Shown here: piece by piece, positions 1-8,083 of the stretch
How the letters are laid out: every line of letters begins with the position of its first letter
How positions within the stretch are numbered: position 1 is the first letter of the stretch
NCBI GenBank assembly: GCA_050698355.1
Contig: JBOHBN010000429.1
Location: forward strand, 1-22,837
DNA: 22,837 bases
Source of the DNA: JBOHBN01 sp050698355
Lineage (GTDB): Bacteria; Actinomycetota; Actinomycetes; Streptosporangiales; WHST01
Reading direction: 5' to 3'
Notes under the pieces: model-generated
Databases searched by the model: none
What the model saw: only the letters and a program-made list of their open reading frames with translations
Told to the model about the DNA's origin: nothing
Program-made: the position numbers and the translations under genes

Positions 1-120
1 GGCGCTGTCGGGCGCCGTCCGCGAACCTGGTTCCGCCTCACCCCCCACGGCCGGAAAGCGTTCCAGGCCCACATCGCCTGGCTCCAACAAGCCGCCCAGA
101 CCCAACCACACACCCGATGA
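1..120 (+). CDS. C-terminal end of a winged-helix (HTH_34/MarR-like) transcriptional regulator, partial
   Basis: The window opens inside a reading frame that ends at TGA 118-120. The 39 visible residues contain the pattern R-P-R-T-W-F-R-L-T-P-H-G-R-K-A-F followed by an amphipathic helix (AHIAWLQQAA). This is the typical wing and C-terminal helix of small winged-helix regulators of the HTH_34/MarR-like group, where 'xTWxxLTxxGRxAFxxHxxxL' is characteristic. The DNA-recognition helix and the start lie outside the window, so neither target nor length can be given. The family call rests on this short motif only. No terminator is obvious in the 120 bases that follow. Confidence 0.6.
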   Translation, partial: GAVGRRPRTWFRLTPHGRKAFQAHIAWLQQAAQTQPHTR

Positions 121-240
121 GCGTCAGCAAGGCCGTCTCACACGGAAGGCTTGCCGTACACCCCCGGCTCAAGATCATCCGCCCTCAGATGCCGAGCGGC
201 AACTGCAACACGCTGCCGGCCATGCTCGCTAGGGGGTTGG

Positions 241-840
241 TTACGACGGCTGGTCAGCGCCCACGAGGCGGTCTAAGAACTCGGTGACTGCGCTTTCACC
301 GGCGGTGAGCGCCTCGGCGGGGTCGTCGGCGCGTGCGATCATCATGGTCACCTCGTTGGCGGCGGCTAGCACCATGTGGGCAAACGCGTCGACGTGACGC
401 GGCTCGATGCTACCCGCCTCGGCGGCGTACGCAAGCGCCGCCCTGATCACGCCCAGATTGCCCTGTTCGTCAAACTCACGCCACCGCTGCCAGCCGAACA
501 CCGCGGGCGCATCGATCAGCACGGTCTGTCGGACGACCGGGTCGCAGGCCAGCCGGATCCAGGCCAGACAGCTAGCCCGCAGCTCAACGATCGGGTCCTC
601 GGCATCCCGCGTCGCCTCCGTCACCTGCGCGACGACCCGGCCGCCGACATCCTCCAGCACCGCCCAGAACAACGCGTCCTTGCCCGAGAAGTGGTGGTAG
701 AGCGAGCCGCGGCTGGTTCCGGACTCGGCCAGCACCGTCTCGATCGAGGTGCGTTCGTAGCCGTGCGCAGCGAACAGCCGGGTGGCGACCTCGATCAGAT
801 GCGCCCGGGTCGCTTGGCCTCGCTCGACGTTCTTGTTCAT
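241..840 (-). CDS. TetR/AcrR-family transcriptional repressor
   Basis: This is a 199-residue protein, the usual TetR length. The N-terminal helix-turn-helix spans about residues 12-56, with the family pattern A-T-R-L-F-A-A-H-G-Y-E-R-T-S-I ... S-R-G-S-L-Y-H-H-F-S-G-K-D-A-L-F. The C-terminal ligand domain is variable and gives no ligand prediction. I chose ATG at 838-840 because the HTH begins about 12 residues later and a GGGAATGCGGG stretch lies just upstream. An upstream in-frame start at 1008 would run through the operators and the neighbouring gene, so it is not credible. The gene is divergent from the alpha/beta hydrolase at 959. Two related palindromes (867-887 and 895-911) sit between them, so it probably represses itself and the hydrolase. 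The inducer may be the hydrolase substrate; that is inference from layout. Confidence 0.93.
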   Translation of the reverse strand: MNKNVERGQATRAHLIEVATRLFAAHGYERTSIETVLAESGTSRGSLYHHFSGKDALFWAVLEDVGGRVVAQVTEATRDAEDPIVELRASCLAWIRLACDPVVRQTVLIDAPAVFGWQRWREFDEQGNLGVIRAALAYAAEAGSIEPRHVDAFAHMVLAAANEVTMMIARADDPAEALTAGESAVTEFLDRLVGADQPS

Positions 841-863
841 CCCGCATTCCCGACCAAATCCGA

Positions 864-892
864 TTGACGGACCGACTGTCGGTCTGTAAGAG
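864..892 (+). promoter_or_regulatory. Candidate sigma70-type promoter for the alpha/beta hydrolase
   Basis: A TTGACG box at 864-869 is followed after 17 bases by TAAGAG at 887-892. The -35 box matches consensus well and the -10 box poorly. The spacer is almost wholly occupied by the palindrome at 867-887, the layout expected for direct repression by a TetR dimer. No transcript data support it. Confidence 0.4.
867..887. promoter_or_regulatory. TetR operator 1 (21-bp near-perfect palindrome)
   Basis: The 21 bases are symmetric around T877 except for one pair (positions 3/19 of the site) and the unpaired centre. The core is GACCGAC-n-GTCGGTC. Short palindromes with this GACCG/CGGTC core are typical TetR-family operators. 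It lies 27 bp upstream of the repressor start and overlaps the proposed hydrolase promoter. Confidence 0.75.
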
Positions 893-894
893 TT

Positions 895-911
895 AGACCG
901 CCAGTCGGTCT
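895..911. promoter_or_regulatory. TetR operator 2 (AGACCG-N5-CGGTCT)
   Basis: Six-base perfect arms AGACCG and CGGTCT flank a five-base centre. The arms match operator 1 in the GACCG/CGGTC core, and the two centres (877 and 903) are 26 bp apart. That is about two and a half helical turns, so two dimers on roughly opposite faces could occupy the divergent promoter. Assignment to the adjacent TetR protein is inference. Confidence 0.65.
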
Positions 912-958
912 TTCGGCACACCGTACCCGGCACCCTCCCAGCGAGAAAGGAACCCCCC

Positions 959-1828
959 ATGACCAGCGAGGTGGAACGCCTCGACAGGCGTCGCGGCCAG
1001 CTGCACACCCGGTCCGGTCCCGTCAGCTACATCGACACCGGCGGTCCGGGTCGCACGGCTCTGTTCGTCCACGGCGTGGGCACTAGCAGCTACCTGTGGC
1101 GGCACGTGATCGAACAGCTCGACGGCCAGCGCCGTTGCGTGGCGGTCGACCTGCCGCTGCACGGCCAGACTCCGGCCGCCGCCGACCAGGACTTCTCGCT
1201 GCCGGGACTCGCCCGGTTTCTCGCCGACTGCTGCGACGCGCTGGAGCTGACCGACGTCGACCTCGTCGCGAACGACACAGGCGGCGCGGTCGCCCAGGTG
1301 TTCGCCGCTGGAAACCCCGAGCGACTGCATACGCTGACCCTGGCCAACTGCGAAGCACACGACAACATGCCGCCCAAGGCGCTGCTGCCCGCAGTCCTGC
1401 TCGCCCGGATGGGCCTGTTCGCCCGCATCGCACCCTGGATGGGACGCACCCCGCAGGCCCGCAAGCGCGCCAACCGCATCGGCTACCAGGACGTCACTAG
1501 CCTGCCCGACGACATCGCTCGCGCTTGGCATGAACCGCTGCTCGGCACCAAGGAAGCGGCCCGGCAGTACCAGCGCCTGCTGACGTCCCTGCGCGCCCGC
1601 GACCTGCTGGCGGTCGAACCCGCCCTGGCCCGCCTACAGGCCCCGACCCTCATCGTCTGGGGCACCGGCGACATCTTTTTCCACCGCAAGTGGGCCTACT
1701 GGCTGCGCGACACCATCCCCGGCGCCACCGGCGTCATCGAGATCGACGGAGCACGCCTGTTCTTCCCCGACGAGCGGGCCACCGAACTCACCGCAGCGCT
1801 ACGCCGTCACTGGAGCGCCCACCCGTGA
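959..1828 (+). CDS. Alpha/beta hydrolase, haloalkane-dehalogenase-like fold, unknown substrate
   Basis: This 289-residue protein has the alpha/beta-hydrolase core. The oxyanion motif is H38-G followed by T-S-S-Y-L-W-R, very like haloalkane dehalogenases. The nucleophile elbow is N-D-T-G-G with Asp106 in the nucleophile place. A late strand ends W-G-T-G-D-I, giving the candidate acid Asp238. The dehalogenase halide-binding Asn after HG is Val here, and the Trp after the nucleophile is Thr, so halide release is not predicted. The usual catalytic His near the C-terminus is absent: the G-x-x-H-F segment reads G-A-R-L-F-F-P (264-270). It may therefore be a subfamily with altered chemistry. ATG 959 follows GAAAGGAA at a good distance. 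The gene is divergent from the TetR repressor and probably controlled by it. Confidence 0.9.
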   Translation: MTSEVERLDRRRGQLHTRSGPVSYIDTGGPGRTALFVHGVGTSSYLWRHVIEQLDGQRRCVAVDLPLHGQTPAAADQDFSLPGLARFLADCCDALELTDVDLVANDTGGAVAQVFAAGNPERLHTLTLANCEAHDNMPPKALLPAVLLARMGLFARIAPWMGRTPQARKRANRIGYQDVTSLPDDIARAWHEPLLGTKEAARQYQRLLTSLRARDLLAVEPALARLQAPTLIVWGTGDIFFHRKWAYWLRDTIPGATGVIEIDGARLFFPDERATELTAALRRHWSAHP

Positions 1829-1881
1829 CATCCGACTCAGGTACCGAAGGATATCCGGACTCGACTGGCTGCGGTCGCGGC

Positions 1882-2256
1882 TTACCTCTTCGTCAGTGAC
1901 CCAGGGGCGCGCAGGCGCCAAGAGTCGGTGATCAGCTCGCTGACCTCGGTGAGGTCGACCGCTTCCAGCCGGACGAGTACGACCGGATGCCCGTCGTAGT
2001 GCGGGGTTGTGAAGAACTTCTCGGGCTCGGAAGCGACAAGCGCTTCCTTGTCCCCGAGCGAGTCGACCCAGATGACCAGCGCCTCGGGCTCATCGCGGAC
2101 CCAGGCAAACATCCGTGGCGTAGTCCGCCACGACGGACGACCGCCATAGGAGGTGCGCTCGAAAGCACCCGGCAGGTTGAGCGCAATTCGCCGCACGTCG
2201 TCCTCCGTGACCACCGTCGCAGTCTCGCACGTGCCGGGCCGCAGGCCCGGTCTCAT
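1882..2256 (-). CDS. MmcQ/YjbR-family small protein
   Basis: The product is about 124 residues. It carries the family pattern: V-R-R-I-A-L-N-L-P-G-A-F-E-R near the N-terminus, a S-Y-G-G-R-P-S-W-R loop, then short beta strands (MFAWV; ALVIWV), an E-K-F-F-T-T-P-H-Y-D-G-H-P segment and a final helix (VSELITDSWRLRAP). MmcQ/YjbR proteins have a CyaY-like fold and are often called DNA-binding, but their role is not established. I chose ATG 2254-2256 because GGGGA lies seven bases upstream. A GTG at 2212-2214 (protein starting VVTEDDVRR) fits family alignments equally well and would give 110 residues. The gene is divergent from the deaminase at 2312, with only 55 bases between them. Confidence 0.85.
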   Translation of the reverse strand: MRPGLRPGTCETATVVTEDDVRRIALNLPGAFERTSYGGRPSWRTTPRMFAWVRDEPEALVIWVDSLGDKEALVASEPEKFFTTPHYDGHPVVLVRLEAVDLTEVSELITDSWRLRAPGSLTKR

Positions 2257-2311
2257 TGACCGATCCCCAATTGAGACCCACTGGGCGCGCGGTGCCGTGG
2301 ATGATGATCTA

Positions 2312-2941
2312 GTGAGTGAGGAGCAGACCAGCCTGGCGCTGGAAAACGCCTGGAACCGGGCCTTGGCATTGGCGTGGGAGGCGTTCCGGGCTGGGACCAC
2401 CCCGGTCGGCGCCGTCGTCGTCGCGGCGGATGGCTCCATGGTTGCGACAGGGCGGGGTCGGCGGTACGAGGCGACCGGACCGGCTGGCGAGCTGGCCAAC
2501 GTGCACATCGCTCATGCCGAGATCAACGCTCTGGCTCAGCTCGACACCAGTCGTCACTGGGACGACCATCGGCTGCTGACCACGCTGGAACCCTGCGGCA
2601 TGTGTCATGGTGCGGCGGTGCAGGCCACCCTCGGCGCGGTGAGCTTCGCTGGACCGGATCTGTACGGAGGAACGGCGACGCTGTCATGGGACTGCCCACA
2701 GCCCAGCAGGCGGCCCCTAAAGATCACTGGACCACTCCGAGATTCCCGCGGAGCGTTCGCCACGCTCCTGCACGTCGTGTGGCTAATGGAGCGTGGTGCC
2801 GACCACGTCGTCGCTGAACACTCCAAAGCCATTCCCGACTTCACCGATTACGCCGCCGTCGTCCGCCCCAAGCTGGCCATGGCCGCCGTTCGCAACGACT
2901 ATCCGGCCGCCTGGGGCCTCTGCGTGGAAGCGCCCTGGTAG
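2312..2941 (+). CDS. Zinc-dependent nucleoside/nucleobase deaminase (CDA superfamily)
   Basis: This 209-residue protein has the cytidine/deoxycytidylate deaminase zinc site. His68-Ala-Glu70 supplies one zinc ligand and the proton-shuttling Glu, and the PCxxC motif E-P-C95-G-M-C98 supplies the two Cys ligands. The pattern T-T-L-E-P-C-G-M-C-H-G-A-A resembles the guanine-deaminase/TadA side of the superfamily. It is longer than TadA (about 150 residues), with an extra C-terminal region ending in a helical tail, so the substrate is open. Start: GTG 2312, seven bases after GGATGA. GTG 2297 is an alternative. No operon partner is evident. The downstream gene is convergent. Confidence 0.85.
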   Translation: MSEEQTSLALENAWNRALALAWEAFRAGTTPVGAVVVAADGSMVATGRGRRYEATGPAGELANVHIAHAEINALAQLDTSRHWDDHRLLTTLEPCGMCHGAAVQATLGAVSFAGPDLYGGTATLSWDCPQPSRRPLKITGPLRDSRGAFATLLHVVWLMERGADHVVAEHSKAIPDFTDYAAVVRPKLAMAAVRNDYPAAWGLCVEAPW

Positions 2942-3046
2942 CAGCCGCCAACGCTGTACGTTGCCGATCCCGAGCTTTGACATGTCGCTCGGTCGGTGGC
3001 GTAGAGCTGAGAACCGACTTGTCCAGCTCGGCTCGGCGCAGTCGGG

Positions 3047-4018
3047 TTATCGGAAGCCGGCGGTCGGGTGCGGCTGGTACTGACGTTCGAGCGTGGCGGT
3101 CTCCTCGTCGGTGAGCCGGACGTCGACCGCGGCGATAGCGTCGTCGAGGTGGTTCGGCTTGGTCGCACCGACGATGGGCGCCGTCACCTCGTCCTTGCCA
3201 AGCAGCCAGGCGAGCGCGACCTGCGCCCGCGAGATGCCCCGCGCTTCGGCGATCTTGGCGACGGCGCCGACAATCGGCCGGTCAGCATCGCGGTGGAAGG
3301 TCTCGGCGAAGTCGTCGGTGTCGGAACGGTTGGTCGACTCGTCCCATGACCGGGCAAGCCAACCGCGCGCGAGCGGGCTCCACGGAATGACTCCGATATC
3401 CTGGTCGGCGCACAATGGCAACATGTCGCGTTCCTCCTCACGGTAGAGCAGGTTGTACGCGTCTTGCATGCTGACGAAGCGTGTCCAGTCGTGCAGGTCC
3501 GCGAGATACAACGCCTTGGCGAACTGCCACGCGTGCATCGACGAGGCTCCGATGTAACGAGCCTTGCCCGCCTTGACGATGTCGTGCAGCGCCTCGAGCG
3601 TCTCCTCCAGCGGTGTGTCGTAGTCGAAGCGGTGAATCTGGTACAGGTCGACGTAGTCTGTGCCAAGCCGACGCAGGCTCGCGTCGATCTCACGGAAGAT
3701 CGCCTTGCGGGACAGCCCGGCACCGTTGGGGCCGGGCCGCATCCGGTTGAAGACCTTGGTTGCGATCACCAGGTCCTCGCGATCAGCCATCGACAGCAAC
3801 GCGCGGCCGGTAATCTCCTCGCTCGACCCTGCGGAGTAGATGTTCGCGGTATCGAAGAAGTTGATGCCCGCATCGAGCGCCTGGCGGAAGAACGACGTCG
3901 CGGCCTCCTCGTCCAGCGACCACGTGTGTCCGCCGCGACCCGGTTCCCCGTAACTCATGCAACCCAGGCAGATCCGCGAGACCTGCAGGCCCGTTCTGCC
4001 CAACCGCTTGTATTCCAC
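3047..4018 (-). CDS. Aldo/keto reductase
   Basis: This 323-residue protein begins with the family signature M-E-Y-K-R-L-G-R-T-G-L-Q-V-S. The full catalytic tetrad is visible: Asp56 and Tyr61 in D-T-A-N-I-Y, Lys88 in I-A-T-K-V-F and His129 in Y-Q-I-H-R. The C-terminal NADPH-binding stretch (I-V-G-A-T-K-P-N-H-L-D-D-A) is intact. It should be a cytosolic NADPH-dependent carbonyl reductase of the YajO/'voltage-channel beta-like' AKR group; the substrate is not predictable. The start is GTG at 4016-4018, preceded by GAGGAG at six to seven bases. It lies 66 bp behind the 109-aa gene on the same strand and may be co-transcribed with it. Confidence 0.95.
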   Translation of the reverse strand: MEYKRLGRTGLQVSRICLGCMSYGEPGRGGHTWSLDEEAATSFFRQALDAGINFFDTANIYSAGSSEEITGRALLSMADREDLVIATKVFNRMRPGPNGAGLSRKAIFREIDASLRRLGTDYVDLYQIHRFDYDTPLEETLEALHDIVKAGKARYIGASSMHAWQFAKALYLADLHDWTRFVSMQDAYNLLYREEERDMLPLCADQDIGVIPWSPLARGWLARSWDESTNRSDTDDFAETFHRDADRPIVGAVAKIAEARGISRAQVALAWLLGKDEVTAPIVGATKPNHLDDAIAAVDVRLTDEETATLERQYQPHPTAGFR

Positions 4019-4084
4019 AATGCTCTCCTCACGGCTCTCTTCACGGCGATTGCCATGGCCCTTACCCGCGGCCCGGGCGCAGCC

Positions 4085-4414
4085 CTAGCTCGCCGGTCCG
4101 GCATCGATCTGGCCGTACACGGTGACCGTCAACGGACCGTAGCTGCCTTCGACGGTCAGCTGTGTCCAGGCAGCGCCTTCCCGACCTTCCTGCGAGTTCG
4201 AGGTGACCTCAGCGCCGAGAATGCCTGCGACAGCGTCGAGGGCAGCACGGATGGCAGCGGCGTCCTCGCGGTAGATCTGCCCTTCCACCCGCGCGTCGGT
4301 GCTGGAGATGTACCAGCCGATGGCGGGCAACTCGGTATCACGAAGTAGCGCGGCGAGTGCCACGGCACCGTCGGCCTGCGCGGCACGAAGTTGAGCAATC
4401 TCAGTGTCGTCCAT
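4085..4414 (-). CDS. Conserved-looking hypothetical protein, 109 aa
   Basis: I do not recognise this protein. It has an N-terminal helix (EIAQLRAAQADGAVALAALL) and then alternating strands and a helix. Strands are I-G-W-Y-I-S, R-V-E-G-Q-I-Y, A-W-T-Q-L-T-V-E-G and L-T-V-T-V-Y-G-Q-I; the helix is AAAIRAALDAVAGIL. This suggests a compact alpha/beta fold with a four-stranded sheet. There is no signal peptide, Cys or metal motif. ATG 4412-4414 has GGAAGG about ten bases upstream. G/C-ending codons and the lack of long overlapping genes support it as real. It sits between the cupredoxin lipoprotein and the aldo/keto reductase on the same strand, which gives no functional clue. Confidence 0.65.
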   Translation of the reverse strand: MDDTEIAQLRAAQADGAVALAALLRDTELPAIGWYISSTDARVEGQIYREDAAAIRAALDAVAGILGAEVTSNSQEGREGAAWTQLTVEGSYGPLTVTVYGQIDAGPAS

Positions 4415-4537
4415 GACGGGTCACACCTTCCGGTACCTAGTGCCGGTGAACAACCCTAGACAGGCGGGAGAGACCGTCGCGGCGGAAGGCTCGAATCGAG
4501 GAACGGCCCAGTAGGGCGGAAGGGCACAAGGTAGCGG

Positions 4538-4990
4538 TCACTTCACCTTTAGCGTGCCGTGCATGTTCGCGTGGTACTCACAGTGGTAGGCGTACGAGCC
4601 CTCGCTCTTCGGCGCCTGGAAGGTCGCGGACTCGCCGCCCGCAACCTCGATATCGAACGCATCGCCCTTGTCCACGGTCACGGTGTGCGCAACGTCGTCG
4701 TTGTTGCGCACGGTGATCGTCGCGCCGGGCCGTACCGCTCCTGGCCCGGAGTAATCGAAGTCCTCGATCGTGATGACGTGGCGCTCGGTGGCGTGCTTTG
4801 TAGCGGACGCGGTTGGCCCGGTCGGCGACTCCGACGGTGGCGCCGACGCCTGTGCCGACCCGCCACTGCCCGTGGTCGCCGACGGGCTGCTTCCAGCTTG
4901 CTCCGGCGAGCCGGAACAAGCCGCCAATCCCGTCAAAGCGGCGGAGGCTAGCACTGTGACGGCGATCCGCGTCATACGACTCACTCTCAT
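4538..4990 (-). CDS. Cupredoxin-domain lipoprotein (plastocyanin/amicyanin-like)
   Basis: This 150-residue precursor has a lipoprotein signal peptide (R-M-T-R then a hydrophobic stretch) and lipobox L-A-A-C25. A Ser/Thr/Pro/Gly-rich tether follows to about residue 65, so the domain is held at the outer membrane face. The C-terminal cupredoxin domain has a complete type-1 copper set: His102 in D-D-V-A-H-T-V, then Cys137, His140 and Met143 in H-C-E-Y-H-A-N-M-H-G-T. It should be a small electron carrier or copper-binding protein; the redox partner is unknown. ATG 4988-4990 has GGGAGG six bases upstream, so the longer frame starting at 5197 is rejected. The gene stands alone, 219 bp downstream of the peptidase operon on the same strand. 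Confidence 0.92.
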   Translation of the reverse strand: MRVSRMTRIAVTVLASAALTGLAACSGSPEQAGSSPSATTGSGGSAQASAPPSESPTGPTASATKHATERHVITIEDFDYSGPGAVRPGATITVRNNDDVAHTVTVDKGDAFDIEVAGGESATFQAPKSEGSYAYHCEYHANMHGTLKVK

Positions 4991-5209
4991 GGCTGGCCTC
5001 CCGACCGAAGCTCCTGTCAAGGATTCGTGCGCGCCACCTCGGCCGGATTGCCTTCGTGGCGCGTCGACGCGACTGCACTTGGCACAGACGTCATCGGTCG
5101 GCTCGTGCCAGGACTCTATGTCGACCAGCACGAGGGCTCGGTTGGGTCGGGGACTCCCGGTGACGCTGCGGCGATCCGTTCCCAGTTCCGGTCCCAACCC
5201 TCCCAGGGG

Positions 5210-6118
<909 letters not shown>

Positions 6119-6197
6119 CAGCGTCCCCCTCGACCGCATCGCGCGACCTCACCCACCCGACCGGTTCCTCGCCGTGACGCGCGATCAGCTCCTTCGC

Positions 6198-7031
6198 TCA
6201 TCGGCCCCCCGCCTGCCGGGTGATGTAGTTGAGCGCGACGAAGGAACCGAAGATGTCGCGCCCCGACGCACCCGCGATCCGGACCGCGCGAGGGGCACTG
6301 CGTTCCACCCCCTTAACCCAGGTGGCGACCTCCGCCATGTCGGCGGTCTGCAGCTCCACCTCCAGGGCCGCGGGTGACTCGATCCGCGGCGGCCCGATCG
6401 CACCGTCGGCGACTGCCTCGACCGCGCACCGCGCGCTGTCGGCGATCCGCTCGCAGGCGACCTCGGGCCGCAGACTGTGCGCGCCGAACCGGCTCACCGA
6501 CCCCTTGGTTGTGACGCCGACGCAGTCGGGCGCGAATGCCTTCGCCTCCTCCAGCGTCACCGCATCGCCGCTGAGCAAGGCGATCGGCACGCCGAAATCC
6601 CACGCTACGAGCGCGTTGATCCCACTCTCCCCGACGTACTCCTGGCCCAAGCGGACCCCGCTGATCACCTCGGGGTTGTAAGTGTGCGACAGCGTCGATG
6701 GCTGTCCACTGATAGAGCCGTGGTAGCCGACGAAGAAAACCGCGTCGAAGGTCTCGTCCAGTCCCTGCATCATGTAGCCGGGCTTATGCTTCCCCGACAG
6801 GTACGTGGCAGGCGACCTGATCGCTCGCGGGTCCAGGTTGAACATCGCGCCGTGCGAGTCGTTCACCACAATGTCGGTGGCCCCCGCGGCGACCGCGCCG
6901 CCGATCGCGGCATTCACCTCGCCGAGCGTCAGCGCGCAACCGACGTCGTACGCCGGTGAACCGGGCCGGCACTGCGACCAGTCCACGATCCCGGCCACGC
7001 CCTCCATATCGAAGGACAAGAAGACCTTCAC
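6198..7031 (-). CDS. dppA: M55-family D-aminopeptidase (DppA-like)
   Basis: This 277-residue protein has all the recognisable metal-site residues of M55 peptidases. They are Asp8 and Glu10 in S-F-D-M-E-G-V, His60 in N-D-S-H-G-A, His104 in G-Y-H-G-S, and a Glu in Q-E-Y-V-G-E-S-G (131 or 135). The first four fall at the same residue numbers as in Bacillus subtilis DppA. That enzyme is a cytoplasmic zinc D-aminopeptidase preferring peptides with D-Ala at the N-terminus, encoded within a dipeptide transport operon as here. The start is GTG 7029-7031, which overlaps the stop of the upstream ATPase gene by four bases (GTGA), indicating translational coupling. The name dppA here means the peptidase, not the E. 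coli binding protein. Confidence 0.93.
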   Translation of the reverse strand: MKVFLSFDMEGVAGIVDWSQCRPGSPAYDVGCALTLGEVNAAIGGAVAAGATDIVVNDSHGAMFNLDPRAIRSPATYLSGKHKPGYMMQGLDETFDAVFFVGYHGSISGQPSTLSHTYNPEVISGVRLGQEYVGESGINALVAWDFGVPIALLSGDAVTLEEAKAFAPDCVGVTTKGSVSRFGAHSLRPEVACERIADSARCAVEAVADGAIGPPRIESPAALEVELQTADMAEVATWVKGVERSAPRAVRIAGASGRDIFGSFVALNYITRQAGGR

Positions 7032-8083
7032 TGCCGCCCGCCCCCTCCACTTTCGGCAGCCGTCTGTGCCGAACCCCATGCGTCATCCCGTGTACCTGCA
7101 GTCGGCTCCGCGAGTGGGAAGTGGCACGCGACCGTGTGTCCCGGCGCAAGCTCCCGCGGTGCCGGCGCCTCGCTCGCACACCGGTCGGTCGCCTTCCAGC
7201 ATCGGGTGCGGAACACACACCCCGACGGCGGGTCAGCCGGTGACGGCAGGTCGCCGGTCAGCAGCACCCGCTCGCGCTCCCGTTCGACGTCCGGGTCCGG
7301 TACCGGAACCGCGGACATCAGCGCAGCGGTGTACGGGTGCATGGGGTGGGCGTAGAGGTCGGAGACAGGAGCGGTCTCCACCAGATGGCCGAGGTACATG
7401 ACCGCCACCCGATCCGACACCTGGCGAACGACCGAGAGGTCGTGGGCGATCATGATGTACGAGAGGCCGAACTCGTGTTGCAGGTCTTCCAACAGGTTGA
7501 TGACCTGAGCCTGAATCGACACGTCGAGGGCGGACACCGGCTCGTCGGCGACGATCACCTTGGGCCGTAGCGCGATCGCCCGCGCGATGCCGATGCGCTG
7601 CCGTTGGCCGCCGGAGAACTCGTTCGGGTAGCGGTTATAGTGCTCCGGGTTGAGCCCGACGCGTTCCATGACCTCCATAACCGCCTTCTTCACCCCGCCG
7701 GAAGGCCGAACGCCTTGAATCTCATACGGGGCGCTGACGATCGTGCCGACCGTGTGCCGTGGGTTCAGCGAGCTGTACGGGTCCTGGAAGATCATTTGGA
7801 TCTCGCGGCGCAACGGCACCATCTGCGCGCGGCTGAGACCGGTGATATCGCGGCCTTCCAGTTCGATCTTCCCGTCGGTCGGTTCGAGCAGCTTGAGCAT
7901 GGTGCGTCCAGCCGTCGACTTGCCGCATCCGCTCTCGCCGACGAGACCGAGCGTCTCGCCTGGCGCAAGGTGCAGGTCGACGCCGTCGACCGCACGGACA
8001 TCGCCCACGTGCCGCCGCAGCAGCCCGTGGCTGATCGGGAACCACTTCCGCATCTCGCGGACGGTCAGAATCGGCTGAGTCAC
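7028..8083 (-). CDS. dppF: Peptide ABC transporter ATPase (DppF/OppF type)
   Basis: This 351-residue nucleotide-binding subunit has Walker A G-E-S-G-C-G-K-S (49-56), the Q-loop Gln100 in I-F-Q-D-P, signature S-G-G-Q-R-Q-R (157-163), Walker B V-I-V-A-D-E-P with Glu181, and switch His214. The C-terminal oligopeptide-transporter extension has four cysteines (289, 295, 302, 320) in the G-C-x-F-x-x-R-C pattern. GTG 8081-8083 overlaps the preceding ATPase stop by four bases, and its own stop overlaps the aminopeptidase start the same way. It pairs with the DppD-type ATPase to energise the two permeases. A longer in-frame start at 8230 lies wholly inside the upstream gene and is rejected. Confidence 0.95.
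   Translation of the reverse strand: MTQPILTVREMRKWFPISHGLLRRHVGDVRAVDGVDLHLAPGETLGLVGESGCGKSTAGRTMLKLLEPTDGKIELEGRDITGLSRAQMVPLRREIQMIFQDPYSSLNPRHTVGTIVSAPYEIQGVRPSGGVKKAVMEVMERVGLNPEHYNRYPNEFSGGQRQRIGIARAIALRPKVIVADEPVSALDVSIQAQVINLLEDLQHEFGLSYIMIAHDLSVVRQVSDRVAVMYLGHLVETAPVSDLYAHPMHPYTAALMSAVPVPDPDVERERERVLLTGDLPSPADPPSGCVFRTRCWKATDRCASEAPAPRELAPGHTVACHFPLAEPTAGTRDDAWGSAQTAAESGGGGRQ

Noticed and set aside
841..1008. 56-codon N-terminal extension of the TetR gene
   Set aside because: It would run through both operators and into the hydrolase gene. The helix-turn-helix already starts near residue 12 from ATG 840.
959..1828. Calling the hydrolase a haloalkane dehalogenase
   Set aside because: The fold motifs fit, but both halide-stabilising residues and the catalytic His are missing.
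3004..3029. GAGCTG/CAGCTC pair between the deaminase and the convergent aldo/keto reductase as a bidirectional terminator
   Set aside because: Only six pairs with a 14-base loop and no T-runs; not distinguishable from chance.
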